DNA of 64,000 nucleotides from a virus. A model generated the notes under the pieces. That model saw only the letters and a program-made list of their open reading frames with translations. It was not told the origin of the DNA and searched no databases. Location of the stretch: IMG/VR virus record IMGVR_UViG_3300009514_000888, positions 1-64,000 of that record; one strand, written 5' to 3'. This document shows positions 1 to 8,223 of this stretch, one piece after another. The translations under genes and the position numbers were made by a program. Numbering within the stretch: position 1 is the first letter of the stretch; the number at the start of each line of letters is the position of its first letter.

Positions 1-59
1 GATAGTGCAAGACCTAAGACTAATCCTAATTGGAAGAGTCAAGGGCAGTTGTCGTTGAA

Positions 60-96
60 CTGAGAATCCCCCACCCTTGTGGTGGGGGTACTTCAA
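60..96. repeat. IS200/IS605-like end hairpin (solo)
   Basis: A perfect 8-bp hairpin (68-75 with 81-88, loop CTTGT) is preceded by GAAT and followed by TACTTCAA. This arrangement, a C-rich/G-rich hairpin followed by TTCAA, resembles the right end of IS200/IS605 elements and the 3' part of TnpB guide RNAs. No transposase or TnpB lies nearby, so if the likeness is real this is a solo end or remnant. Similar but weaker copies lie at 15021-15056 and 32066-32096. The resemblance is by eye only. Confidence 0.35.
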
Positions 97-122
97 ATCG
101 CACGCCCCATTCGGCTGTTCGA

Positions 123-314
123 ATGAAAGTGATTGATTTTATCGAGGAGTATTTTAACTCCGGAGAATCTTTGACTTTTGTCACTGGTAATAGCGAGCGT
201 ATGCAGCGCATCATCATCGCGGTAATTGATGAATATCGACTAGAGCATACGGTGGGCGATCCTTTTGATAGCAGCAACAAGGGATATATCAAGGTGCAAA
301 CATCGACTGCCTGA
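123..314 (+). CDS. Unrecognised small protein
   Basis: A 63-residue protein beginning MKVIDFIEEYF; I do not recognise a family. The frame stays open upstream to position 30, but that extension would translate the hairpin at 68-88, so the ATG at 123 is preferred even though no clear ribosome-binding site precedes it. It ends 18 bases before the next gene on the same strand. Soluble, mixed composition, no signal peptide or membrane segment. It could equally be a chance open frame downstream of the repeat. Confidence 0.4.
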   Translation: MKVIDFIEEYFNSGESLTFVTGNSERMQRIIIAVIDEYRLEHTVGDPFDSSNKGYIKVQTSTA

Positions 315-332
315 GTATCCCTGGCAAGGGCT

Positions 333-545
333 ATGAAACTAGAGTTTTGTCCATTTTGCGGGATCGACACGCAGTGTACGGAGCGACCAGAGAATCGATC
401 CTATACGGTGCGAGGTAAACGCATTGAGCTGCGCGCCGTTCCCTTTTTGAAATGCTCGAAGTGCCAGGAGTCGTTCATTGACGACAGGTTCGGCGACCCG
501 ATTGAGAAGGCGCATGCCATAGCGACGAATTTGCGCGGCTCTTGA
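333..545 (+). CDS. MqsA/YgiT-type zinc-finger protein
   Basis: A 70-residue protein with two CxxC pairs (CPFC near residue 6, CSKC near residue 41) separated by a beta-rich stretch. This is the layout of the N-terminal zinc domain of MqsA/YgiT-type antitoxins, here without the DNA-binding helix-turn-helix domain. AAGG precedes the ATG. No MqsR-type toxin is visible beside it, so an antitoxin role is not supported; a free-standing zinc-ribbon protein is more likely. After its TGA the same frame continues through one TAG into a coding-like stretch up to 691 (see findings). Confidence 0.6.
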   Translation: MKLEFCPFCGIDTQCTERPENRSYTVRGKRIELRAVPFLKCSKCQESFIDDRFGDPIEKAHAIATNLRGS

Positions 546-685
546 CGAGACGACAACATCATATGGAGATCGATCAGATTGGGCGTGTAGAGCAATGTCT
601 TCGAAACCGGCGATAATTATCACCAGAAATATCTTGAGGCTGTTGGCTTTTCTCCGGCGAATTTTCGACATAGGATATATTCCCT

Positions 686-1036
686 ATGCTATCAGAGCGT
701 GTAAAACAACTGTTTCGAGGAGCCTCCATACAGGCTCGCCTACACAGCGATCCTGGCGGATTCAATCTGGGGCCGGACGAGAAAAATATGGGAGATGTTT
801 TGCGGCAGGCGAACGAGCAGGCAGAAGGCGCGATCCCCAATGGGACTCGTGTGGAGAAGATTAATTCAAATTCATCTGATGCTCATGTAGATGGCTCAGA
901 AGGAATAATTGTGGCCTCGGTCGGGCCTATAGTGCATTTGGGAAGAATGACGATATCATACTTTGTATGCTGGGACGATGCCCCAGACTTCCCCGTTGGC
1001 ATACTTGATAGTCGAGTCCGTCCATTAAACAAGTAA
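686..1036 (+). CDS. Unrecognised protein
   Basis: A 116-residue protein beginning MLSERVKQLFRGA. The C-terminal half (GIIVASVGPIVHLG followed by YFVCWDDAPDFPVGI) looks like a small beta-barrel, of the sort found in short phage proteins that describe a value or flow limit, but I cannot name a family. A weak AGGAT lies upstream of the ATG. No signal peptide or membrane segment. It is followed by a 117-base gap and then the 312-residue gene on the same strand. Confidence 0.55.
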   Translation: MLSERVKQLFRGASIQARLHSDPGGFNLGPDEKNMGDVLRQANEQAEGAIPNGTRVEKINSNSSDAHVDGSEGIIVASVGPIVHLGRMTISYFVCWDDAPDFPVGILDSRVRPLNK

Positions 1037-1153
1037 CAGGAGCGTAGCCATGTCAGTATTCGTATCTTCTTGTTCTGGTCTAGGTAGGCAACTAACTGCC
1101 AGACTTTGGTCTAACACGCACATGTGTAAGTCCAAGAACAACAAGGAGCCATT

Positions 1154-2092
1154 ATGCGACCTGACATGGATAAGCAAATCTGCGAGTGCTATCGCTCGGG
1201 CGCGATCCCCTATCGCGTCCATCGGGCCCGGTTGAAGTATAAACTTCGCTCAGCCGTCCTGCTTGACGACTTCGACGGACTGGTTCCTCGCGAATCAATT
1301 CGGAGTTGGGCTAATCTTAACTGGTCGAGAAAGGAATTTGGCGAGAACCTTAGTCCTCTTCGCCGCTTCATCCTTAGCTCCATTGGACGCCCCTGGAATG
1401 ATATCCATTCCGAGATGTCCCGGCATATTCGCTTGGATTCAACAGTTCAGCGACATATCTGGGAGCATGTCCAATGGTATATCGAAGAGCATACGCTGCT
1501 CGATGAAAATGGCGAGGTTCGCTATTATCCGAATCGAGGATGGGATGATCTCGGTCCACCGCCGAAGATTGAAGAGTCGTTCGCTCTCGTTTACGTTTGT
1601 CCCGAAACCGGAGTTTTGAAGAAGGTACCGCGTGCCAGATATCGCTATCGCAGTAGCTTCGTTCCCTATAAAAAGGTCCGTGTTGAAATCGATAAGTGGA
1701 CTCAGGCTCATAATCTCAAGGGGAATTGGTACCTATTGTACCTGGATCCAATTCCCAAGGCGTATTGGAAACCCTGGACTGATCGCGAAAAGAAGAGATG
1801 CGAAAGGAAAATCAACGAATATGTTGCCCTTGGAGAATCCGGTAGATTGGGGGATTCTGCCAGCCAGTATTGTCGAAACGCAGAAGGGCGATGGGTGATC
1901 CCTAAATATCGTGACTGCGCCATCGACGACATTATTGATGAATGGGATCGGTTCTTGCACACTGGAGGATATGATCCCGATCTGAATGAGCAGGTGTATG
2001 GGCGAATCGGGGTTTATGCGATACGTCGTAAGCAGATGAACAAACGAGAAATCCGTCGTTACAAGGTTCGAGAACATATGGCGATTCGTTAG
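1154..2092 (+). CDS. Conserved hypothetical protein, 312 residues
   Basis: A 312-residue basic protein with a good AAGGAG site before its ATG and a TAG stop. The central part (SIGRPWNDIHSEM around residue 78, then a His-rich helix, then a region rich in Arg/Tyr) reads like a conserved uncharacterised family seen in environmental bacteria, but I cannot give a name. Many Trp and Tyr residues and no signal or membrane segment suggest a folded soluble protein, perhaps nucleic-acid binding. That role is inference only. Confidence 0.65.
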   Translation: MRPDMDKQICECYRSGAIPYRVHRARLKYKLRSAVLLDDFDGLVPRESIRSWANLNWSRKEFGENLSPLRRFILSSIGRPWNDIHSEMSRHIRLDSTVQRHIWEHVQWYIEEHTLLDENGEVRYYPNRGWDDLGPPPKIEESFALVYVCPETGVLKKVPRARYRYRSSFVPYKKVRVEIDKWTQAHNLKGNWYLLYLDPIPKAYWKPWTDREKKRCERKINEYVALGESGRLGDSASQYCRNAEGRWVIPKYRDCAIDDIIDEWDRFLHTGGYDPDLNEQVYGRIGVYAIRRKQMNKREIRRYKVREHMAIR

Positions 2093-2134
2093 CCGGATGG
2101 TCGAAATACCTTCAAGACGACTGCATGAGAGGTC

Positions 2135-2911
2135 ATGGGCGTAGACCCAGAAGAGTCCTTCATCGCGACAGCCGTCCTTGATAGAATGCCCCATTCGCTT
2201 CGCAATGTGGACCAGGCGATGTCAAAAACTTTATCCAGGAAGAAATCCTCGCGATTATGGCGTAACATTATGGATTATTGCACCAAAGGCACGCCTATGA
2301 TTAAGGGGAAGGATGCGTGGGTGCTGATCCTACTGTTGAAGAAGACGTTATCGGTTCCTGGCGATGTAGTTGAGATCGGATGTCATAAGGGCAGGACCAC
2401 AGTTGCTTTTCAGTCGTTGTTGAACTATTTTGGAGTTTCTAAGCAGATATATGCCTATGATTCGTTTCAAGGATTGCCCCCAGAACGCCCGGATGAATCG
2501 TATGATCTTTCGTATTATGAAAAAACGGTAACGGACAAGAGTTGGACGAAAGGCTCTACGCAGGGATTGTGTCATGCGACCATAGGCGACTTTGAAAAGA
2601 ATATGCTTCGAGCGGGTGTTGAAATGCCCATCGTTCGAGAGGGGTGGTTGGAGGATACGCTCGATAGTAGCATGCCGGATAGGATTAGCTTTGCTTTTTT
2701 CGATGTTGATATGTACTCGTCCACCAAGACAGCTCTGAATCGGCTGGTTCCCAGGATGAGCATAGGGGCGATAGGGTGCATACATGATTACTCATGGCAT
2801 CCTTGGCGAGAAGGGGTTCGGAGGGCGTGCCAGGAGGAGTTAAGATATTTAGTTAGACCTATTGGAGCATATGGTGTGTTCCAAATAACGCAAGGAGCCA
2901 ATCATGGCTAA
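2135..2911 (+). CDS. TylF-like O-methyltransferase
   Basis: A 258-residue protein of the TylF/MycF macrocin O-methyltransferase superfamily. The S-adenosylmethionine-binding strand and loop are at 77-90 (VVEIGCHKGRTT), the acidic metal-binding strand at 188-194 (FFDVDMY) and the following HDY at 217-219. Such enzymes methylate sugar hydroxyls, usually of deoxysugars, with a divalent metal. With the sulfotransferase and fucosyltransferase downstream it suggests a small glycan-modifying set. GAGAGG precedes the ATG. Its last codons overlap the start of the release-factor gene. Confidence 0.8.
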   Translation: MGVDPEESFIATAVLDRMPHSLRNVDQAMSKTLSRKKSSRLWRNIMDYCTKGTPMIKGKDAWVLILLLKKTLSVPGDVVEIGCHKGRTTVAFQSLLNYFGVSKQIYAYDSFQGLPPERPDESYDLSYYEKTVTDKSWTKGSTQGLCHATIGDFEKNMLRAGVEMPIVREGWLEDTLDSSMPDRISFAFFDVDMYSSTKTALNRLVPRMSIGAIGCIHDYSWHPWREGVRRACQEELRYLVRPIGAYGVFQITQGANHG

Positions 2912-3684
2912 GAAACGAAAACGAGATCGCAAGATTCATCACTTGGATAGGCGTCCCGTCGAGGGTAAAGCGCAGGAGTGTCTTTGACCCATCCATATCT
3001 CATGAACTGATTCTAGAGATTCAGTTCGGTACTGGTGGCGAAGACAGCAAGCTCTTTGTCGAAGACTTGGCCGCCGCCTACCTAAAATATGCCAATCGTT
3101 TAGGGTTGTCCGCTGAGCTGCTCGACAGCTTCGACGGTCATATTGCGCTCAAGATGAGCGGGAGAGGCGTCTGGAGGGCTTTCTGCCACGAGTCAGGCAA
3201 GCATGTCGTCCAGCGTGTGCCGCCCACAGAACGCAGCGGAAGGCGGCAAACGTCTGTTGTGGCGGTATCCATTTTGCCGATCTTTGAACAGAAGGCATCC
3301 CCTTTGCCTGATGCAGATATAGAGATTATGCCGTTTAGCAGCGGCGGGCCGGGCGGACAGCATCGCAACCGCAAGAAGAAAGCGATACGGATGCGGCATA
3401 AGCCTACGGGCATTCAGTCCATTGTAGCAACCAAGGATCGTCAATACAATCTTAAAGAGGCGCGCAAGATTCTGACTGCACGGGTGAATATGAGAAAGTT
3501 AGAATCTCATCGTAAGGATTACGATGAGTCCCGTAAGCAGCAATGGGGAGGCGGGGGACGAACAGGCAAGATCAGGACGTATAACTTTATCGAGTCGAGA
3601 GTTACTGATCACCGCACAGGGCGAAAAACCAGGGCCATTGATTTGGTCATGAGAGGACAGATTGATCTGATCCTGCCTGCCTAA
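2904..3684 (+). CDS. RF1-like peptide chain release factor read by +1 frameshift
   Basis: Frame 0 opens at ATG 2904, after a GGAG six bases upstream, and runs 27 codons to TGA at 2985-2987. Shifting +1 at CTT-TGA-C continues without a stop to 3684, giving about 259 residues. The shifted part matches class-I release factors: FGTGG near the start of domain 2, a PxT tripe motif (PPT, about residues 106-108) as in RF1, and GGQ (about 150-152) in the peptidyl-tRNA hydrolysis loop, then RTYNF and RVTDHR as in RF1. Helical domain 1 is missing. RF1-type factors read UAA and UAG, so the UGA in the frameshift site would be read by host RF2 rather than by this product. A strong terminator follows. Confidence 0.85.
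2974..2988 (+). promoter_or_regulatory. Programmed +1 frameshift site (prfB type)
   Basis: AGGAG at 2974-2978 is followed by the three bases TGT and then CTT TGA C at 2982-2988. This is the arrangement of the bacterial prfB autoregulatory site: an internal Shine-Dalgarno-like sequence three bases before the slippery CUU, an in-frame UGA and a following C. Both frames code sensibly on each side of the site, and the homology to release factors begins directly after it. Confidence 0.85.
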
Positions 3685-3685
3685 A

Positions 3686-4807
3686 ATGGTTTCACAGTCA
3701 GCATATCTGATAAAACCCATACTCGATAATTCGGGTATGGGTTTTATTGCGCCTGAGCCTATACACGAATATGACCATTGCTTCAGCCGGAAATACGCGC
3801 AGGGGCAACATCGCTACTACTTCAATGCCACAGAATTCTCCTGGCCTGGTTCGGCAAGCCTGGAATGTGACTGTTTGGATCGCTTGTCAATAGATGCGTT
3901 CTGCGCGTCAACACAGAATGGGCTAAATGCGAACCATTTGCGGGCGCTCGCCTACGGCAACGCCTTGGCTTCCTTTTGGCCAGGGGCCAACGTTTGCGGT
4001 TCGCTGGTGATGAGAGATGGAAGTGTTTCGAAAGAGATTGATCGTTTTTATAAGATGCTTGGATTTCTTGGATGCAAAATGAATGTTCATAAGGACGCAG
4101 AATTTGTTCACACTAGATTAGATGGAGAATATGCTCTCGACGGAAAAAGGCTTATAGAAAATGTGATTACCGTGGATGATCAAGGCAGACGAACCAGAGC
4201 AAGAGATATTCTGTCTTTCATGCGGCATAACCGCCCCAGTCATTACATTGTCAGCATAGATCATGCCGGAGAGTTGGCACGCGTCGGGCAGACTAATGTT
4301 CATTACTTGGCCGGCGTCGATGGGGGCGATGCAATAGGTATGTTCGATTTGCTCGATACAGTTGAAGAGTCATTTGCAGGCCGAGGCGAAGATGCCAAGA
4401 AAATTGCGTGGAATTCAATTGCATATGCTATGTTTGCCGAAAGAAGGGGAGAGGTATTGTCTTTGGATGTAAAGGATTCCCAGGGTTCGTATCTATACGA
4501 CATACTAGAACGTGCTGATGGTTTATCCCGAGACATCTTAACTGGTGAAACCATAGAATTGCAGGATAAGGATGTGCAGATGTTAGGGTTTGCGGCGTAC
4601 GAATACTATTACCGTTATTTGTCCGCTCAAAAGTTTGATCCGTATCCGTTGGCTAAATACGCTTTAATGTTGGCTAGGCGCTTGGATCAGTATTGCGAAT
4701 CGGAAGAATATCATCGTCCAGCCTTTGAGTGGTCTATCATGGAAACAAAAATGGGGTTGATTAGTGCGATGATGTCCCTGGGACTATTCGTTCCCAAAGA
4801 CACATGA
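3686..4807 (+). CDS. Unrecognised protein, up to 373 residues
   Basis: A long open frame coding for a soluble protein with no family I recognise. The first ATG (3686) would place the terminator hairpin inside the coding sequence, and neither it nor the next in-frame ATG (3737, in the descending arm of the hairpin) has a ribosome-binding site, so the true start is unsure and may be an alternative codon further on. The body contains several Asp/Gly-rich turns (YLAGVDGGDAIGMFDLLD near residue 210) and helix-rich C-terminal third. Ends with TGA 28 bases before the next gene. Confidence 0.65.
   Translation: MVSQSAYLIKPILDNSGMGFIAPEPIHEYDHCFSRKYAQGQHRYYFNATEFSWPGSASLECDCLDRLSIDAFCASTQNGLNANHLRALAYGNALASFWPGANVCGSLVMRDGSVSKEIDRFYKMLGFLGCKMNVHKDAEFVHTRLDGEYALDGKRLIENVITVDDQGRRTRARDILSFMRHNRPSHYIVSIDHAGELARVGQTNVHYLAGVDGGDAIGMFDLLDTVEESFAGRGEDAKKIAWNSIAYAMFAERRGEVLSLDVKDSQGSYLYDILERADGLSRDILTGETIELQDKDVQMLGFAAYEYYYRYLSAQKFDPYPLAKYALMLARRLDQYCESEEYHRPAFEWSIMETKMGLISAMMSLGLFVPKDT
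3712..3746 (+). terminator. Rho-independent terminator after the release factor
   Basis: A stem of about 15 bp (3712-3726 with 3731-3745, one G-T pair) closes on a TAAT tetraloop. The stem begins with AAAA and ends with TTTT, so it could terminate in both directions. It lies 28 bases after the release-factor stop. Confidence 0.8.
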
Positions 4808-4835
4808 ATAGCGTTTTTGCTAAGGGAGAAAGAAT

Positions 4836-5198
4836 ATGCCCTATGATATTGAGTATATTCGGGAGTCTGTTGGTGAGCTAAAGCGGCAAACACAGAGTTG
4901 GATGCCCATCCTTAAGGGAACAGAGAAAATCATATGCTGCGCCGAAATGGCAGGAATTGATGTCTCAGAGATACGGGGACTCCGTCATACGGCTATTGCT
5001 GACTTGCGAATCATACTTCGTAAAATTGAATTCCTCGAAAAAGATATGCTTTTTGCAGACGAATGGGATGAGGATGATTTTCATCTCTTTGGGGAACGAT
5101 TCATTGACTTCCAAGAATACGTTTGCTACGAAACGGATAGTTTCAAGAATCTTAGTGATAAAATGGATCAAATTCTCCAGCAATCGAGGGAAGAGTGA
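4836..5198 (+). CDS. Unrecognised helical protein
   Basis: A 120-residue, mostly helical protein with a clear GGGAG site before the ATG. It has the layout of two other small proteins in the window (28280-28738 and 29532-29861): a basic N-terminal helix, then a segment like LRHTAIADLRIILRKIEFLE, then an acidic tail helix. The three may be distant paralogues, but this is only a pattern seen by eye. The stop overlaps the GTG start of the next gene, so they are probably translated together. Confidence 0.6.
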   Translation: MPYDIEYIRESVGELKRQTQSWMPILKGTEKIICCAEMAGIDVSEIRGLRHTAIADLRIILRKIEFLEKDMLFADEWDEDDFHLFGERFIDFQEYVCYETDSFKNLSDKMDQILQQSREE

Positions 5199-5512
5199 TA
5201 TACTCCGAGGAACAGGCTCAAATTTGGGATGAGATCATCGATGCCGACCCCAAGATTCCCAAATTCTTCAAAAACTCAGAGCATGGCAGGGAATTGTGTC
5301 GAGCCTGGATATTTATGGGACAAAACCTTATTGAACGCGCCGGATATACTAGGGCAGAGGTCGCGGCTTTCGGTCGCCGGTTCTGCATGAAACACTTGGC
5401 CAGGCGATCCCCGATAGACGAGATATGGGATGCTGCCGAATCCCATGTTGAAGAATTGTGCCAAACGCCAGACGAAGAATCGAATATAAGGGGTCAACAT
5501 GAAATCTCGTAG
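5195..5512 (+). CDS. Unrecognised protein
   Basis: A 105-residue protein starting at GTG 5195, overlapping the previous stop by four bases, with GAGGGAAGAG upstream. Predicted to be helical and soluble with a mixed charge pattern; no recognised family. It stops at TAG inside the start of the next gene, an arrangement typical of coupled translation. Confidence 0.6.
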   Translation: MIYSEEQAQIWDEIIDADPKIPKFFKNSEHGRELCRAWIFMGQNLIERAGYTRAEVAAFGRRFCMKHLARRSPIDEIWDAAESHVEELCQTPDEESNIRGQHEIS

Positions 5513-6029
5513 TTGGCATTTTGTGGACAAATCCGCTTGGGGCGATGGCCCTTGGCAGGATGAGCCTGACAAGAAACAGTGGGTAGACCAAGAGACTCAT
5601 CTGCCCTGTCTGATAGTGCGATCTAGGGTGACGGGATCGCTTTGCGGCTATGTGGGCGTTCCTGCTTCGCATCCGTGGTATGGCAAGTCTTATAATGACA
5701 TTCACCAGGAATATGAGGTAACGGTTCATGGCGGGTTGACCTTTGCGGGGACATGCGATGGCGAGCCTCGTGGTGTCTGTCATATCGTGGAAGATGGGGA
5801 AGATGACAATGTTTGGTGGGTTGGATTTGATTGCGCTCATGCCTGGGACTTAACCCCGTCGTCTGTAGCGATCATGCGAGCGATATATGACGCCAAGGGC
5901 GAGTTCTATCATCGCCGAATAGATGACATATACCGAGACGAAACATACGTAGCTGACTGTATTCGGTTATTGGCTGCGCAAGCGAAAGGCGCAGAGAAGG
6001 AAGAGGAAGATCGAAGCGCCATGTACTAG
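5499..6029 (+). CDS. Conserved hypothetical protein
   Basis: A 176-residue protein preceded by AAGGGG. The N-terminal third (SWHFVDKSAWGDGPW, then QWVD, LPCLIVR, GSLCGYVGVP) follows a pattern I associate with a conserved uncharacterised protein found in actinobacteria and phages, rich in Trp and Gly. A later HxWDLTP segment is also typical of that group. Function unknown. The gene ends with TAG three bases before the sulfotransferase. Confidence 0.6.
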   Translation: MKSRSWHFVDKSAWGDGPWQDEPDKKQWVDQETHLPCLIVRSRVTGSLCGYVGVPASHPWYGKSYNDIHQEYEVTVHGGLTFAGTCDGEPRGVCHIVEDGEDDNVWWVGFDCAHAWDLTPSSVAIMRAIYDAKGEFYHRRIDDIYRDETYVADCIRLLAAQAKGAEKEEEDRSAMY

Positions 6030-6031
6030 GC

Positions 6032-6775
6032 ATGGCGTTTAAGCATCTTATCCTTGCGCTCGGACGGTCTGGCAGTACCACGTTGATGGAAGCGGTAAAC
6101 TGTCATCCGGATGCCTATCTTCTATCAGAGCCATTTAATAAACAGTGGGGCAAATTTTCGCATGTCAAATCTGTTTCAGGTATTGATGCCGCGATCCATA
6201 GTATGCAAGTATTCACTGGGTTTAAGCATACGATGGGAAATACCGCGTCATTTGATAGCGATGGCGTGATTTATCATCACATCTTGAATCATCATCCTCG
6301 CGTTATTTTACTGACGAGAGACAATATGTTGCGCCGGGCCGTATCCATGTCGATGTCTGCGCAAACTCAGGTATGGCATGTCAATCGGCAGCCCGATGCC
6401 AGAGAGAGGATATCTCAGTTTGAATTTCAACCTTTATGGGCGAATTATATCGAAAAGATTCTGCGAACGTCTGTTCTGTGGGTAGAGGCATGCGAAGCAT
6501 ATTTGAGGGAACATGGTATTATTTATCGCAAAATGACGTATGAAAATTTGATGGGCGAAGATGTTCTGGTGGGGTTGCGCATTAAGCGTTTTATGCGTGT
6601 TCTAAAGACCCTGGGATTGAGCAGGGATCATCCGAAATTCAATCCATCGAAGCTGGAAGTTATCTTGTCTCCAAAAAATAAGTTGAATTCCAGGGAAGTA
6701 TATAGGAGAGTTCCTAATATAGACGAAATAGAAGAGGTGTTTGGTAGCCCCGAAAATGGCTACTTGTTCCGATAA
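6032..6775 (+). CDS. Sulfotransferase-family protein
   Basis: A 247-residue protein with the sulfotransferase signatures: the 5'-phosphosulfate loop GRSGSTT at residues 11-17 directly after the first strand, and the 3'-phosphate strand and loop LLTRDN with a following Arg and Ser (93-105). These enzymes move sulfate from PAPS to a sugar or other hydroxyl. It lies near the fucosyltransferase and TylF-like methyltransferase, which suggests that a glycan is the target. The start follows the preceding TAG by two bases with no obvious ribosome-binding site of its own. Confidence 0.8.
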   Translation: MAFKHLILALGRSGSTTLMEAVNCHPDAYLLSEPFNKQWGKFSHVKSVSGIDAAIHSMQVFTGFKHTMGNTASFDSDGVIYHHILNHHPRVILLTRDNMLRRAVSMSMSAQTQVWHVNRQPDARERISQFEFQPLWANYIEKILRTSVLWVEACEAYLREHGIIYRKMTYENLMGEDVLVGLRIKRFMRVLKTLGLSRDHPKFNPSKLEVILSPKNKLNSREVYRRVPNIDEIEEVFGSPENGYLFR

Positions 6776-6790
6776 TTTGGAAGGACTGCC

Positions 6791-7063
6791 ATGACTCCCG
6801 AAATGCAGCTGAATTGGGTGGGCGAGGTTTACAAGCAATACATGGCAGATGATACTGCAACTTACCACGAAATAGAAGTCAGGCTAAAGGGAGGCCAAGA
6901 CGCGGATCAAGAAGAATACCACGGGCAATCGTATGAGTTATGGGAGGCTGGTCCATTCTGGTGGGCAAGAACGCCAGATGAATTCGAGGAGCTTGCCTGG
7001 ACCCGAGAAGAGGCGGTCCGGCTGATTGAGAAACACATCGACCAAGCATGTCTCGTCAACTAG
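6791..7063 (+). CDS. Unrecognised small protein
   Basis: A 90-residue acidic protein rich in Trp and Glu, with GGAAGGA before its ATG. The central region (YELWEAGPFWWARTPDEFE) could form a small beta sheet. No family recognised. Its TAG stop lies inside the first codons of the fucosyltransferase gene, a 16-base overlap that implies shared translation. Confidence 0.55.
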   Translation: MTPEMQLNWVGEVYKQYMADDTATYHEIEVRLKGGQDADQEEYHGQSYELWEAGPFWWARTPDEFEELAWTREEAVRLIEKHIDQACLVN

Positions 7064-8016
7064 TCAAGATAGGAGCGGCTCGAATACCCCAGGGGCCAAG
7101 AACTGAAGAAGACGCCAAGGAAAATGTGCGCTTTGTCATAAGAACACTTTTTGCTGATCAGAAATACGAATTCCAATTATCTGATGATCCTGATTATGTC
7201 ATCTATTTTGCGTCATTAGATGCCTGCCCGCCTGGGAAACATCCTTATGATCCGCAAAATGACCATATCAAAATCTTTGTCTCTTGGGAGCCTCCTACTC
7301 CAGATGATCTAAATCAATACGACTGGCTTTTTACCTGGGTGTATGACGATTTATTGGGCAACCCGCGACATTTGCGGGTTCCATATCACTATTACTTTGG
7401 ATCGCAGTATAGATTGTCGCAACCCAGGGATTGGGATCGGGTTTTTTCGCAAAAGACCAAGTTCTGTAACTTCATCTATTCTCGAGATGTGGAAGTCCGC
7501 AATGAATTTATGCGGAGATTGAACCGATACAAGAGGGTTGACTCGCCTGGCAGGTGTTGCCGCAACATGGTCATGCCGCTGGCCCACGCCGGCAAATCTT
7601 ACAAGCCGATAGACTTCTTGCGATCTTATAAGTTCACGATCTCATTTGAGAACTCGTCAATCGTGGGCTATACGACAGAGAAGATATGCGAATCCATGTA
7701 TGCAGACTCGATACCGATTTATTGGGGGAACCCTTGGATCGGCAGGGACTTTAACGCCGACAGTTTTGTCCATGTCTACGACAAGTCTGCTTTGCAGCAC
7801 CCGAGATTTGGCATGGATTATCAGGAGCCGGATTATTCGATTTCTCCGTCAGAGACTCTGTCTGAATCAATGGACGTTGTCATAGAGAGGATAATTCAAC
7901 TGGATAATGACGATGCACTGTATGCGGGTATGCTGCGACAGCCCTGGCGGGCGGAATACGGCATCCCAGATATGCAAGATCGGCTATCGAAGCGATGCCG
8001 AGAGATATTTGGATAG
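7048..8016 (+). CDS. GT10 alpha-1,3-fucosyltransferase-like glycosyltransferase
   Basis: A 322-residue protein of glycosyltransferase family 10. The conserved core is plain: a KFCNFIYSR strand near 138-146, then SFENSSIVGYTTEKI at 199-213 and PIYWGNPWI at 223-231, the region that binds GDP-fucose. Enzymes of this family add fucose to N-acetylglucosamine or similar residues on glycans. In a phage it could alter host surface polysaccharide or decorate virion glycans. Ends with TAG. Confidence 0.85.
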   Translation: MSRQLVKIGAARIPQGPRTEEDAKENVRFVIRTLFADQKYEFQLSDDPDYVIYFASLDACPPGKHPYDPQNDHIKIFVSWEPPTPDDLNQYDWLFTWVYDDLLGNPRHLRVPYHYYFGSQYRLSQPRDWDRVFSQKTKFCNFIYSRDVEVRNEFMRRLNRYKRVDSPGRCCRNMVMPLAHAGKSYKPIDFLRSYKFTISFENSSIVGYTTEKICESMYADSIPIYWGNPWIGRDFNADSFVHVYDKSALQHPRFGMDYQEPDYSISPSETLSESMDVVIERIIQLDNDDALYAGMLRQPWRAEYGIPDMQDRLSKRCREIFG

Positions 8017-8024
8017 GAGACGGT

Positions 8025-8201
8025 ATGTGGGGACTTCAGGCGTACGATGAAGACAACGACCGATGGGTAACAATCTTTGAGAACGCGGACGATTACGTCG
8101 TTCTAGATGAATATGAGAAAATGAGAAGTTCACCAGAAGCTCGCACAGGACTTCGGGTTCTGGATAGCGGAAGTCGAACATCTCGCCTATGCCATGCATG
8201 A
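8025..8201 (+). CDS. Unrecognised small protein
   Basis: A 58-residue protein. The ATG at 8025 has AGGAGA upstream and is preferred to earlier codons in the frame. It begins MWGLQAYDEDNDRWVTIFE, which reads like a short beta hairpin protein of the kind common in large phages, and then a helix. No family recognised. Confidence 0.5.
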   Translation: MWGLQAYDEDNDRWVTIFENADDYVVLDEYEKMRSSPEARTGLRVLDSGSRTSRLCHA

Positions 8202-8223
8202 ATGCTCAAAGGAGAATTGAGAT

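Noticed and set aside
1050-1235. 61-codon frame upstream of the 312-residue gene, with CAGGAG before the ATG
   Set aside because: It overlaps the confirmed gene by more than 80 bases in another frame and its sequence is low-complexity Ser/Ala; the AAGGAG of the next gene lies inside it.
1733-2194. Minus-strand open frame of 153 codons
   Set aside because: It lies opposite the 312-residue + strand gene, spans a gene border and has no ribosome-binding site or recognisable motif.
2904-2987. A stand-alone 27-codon peptide upstream of a separate release factor gene
   Set aside because: The internal Shine-Dalgarno-like sequence, CTT-TGA-C and the immediate start of release-factor homology in +1 match the prfB site too closely.
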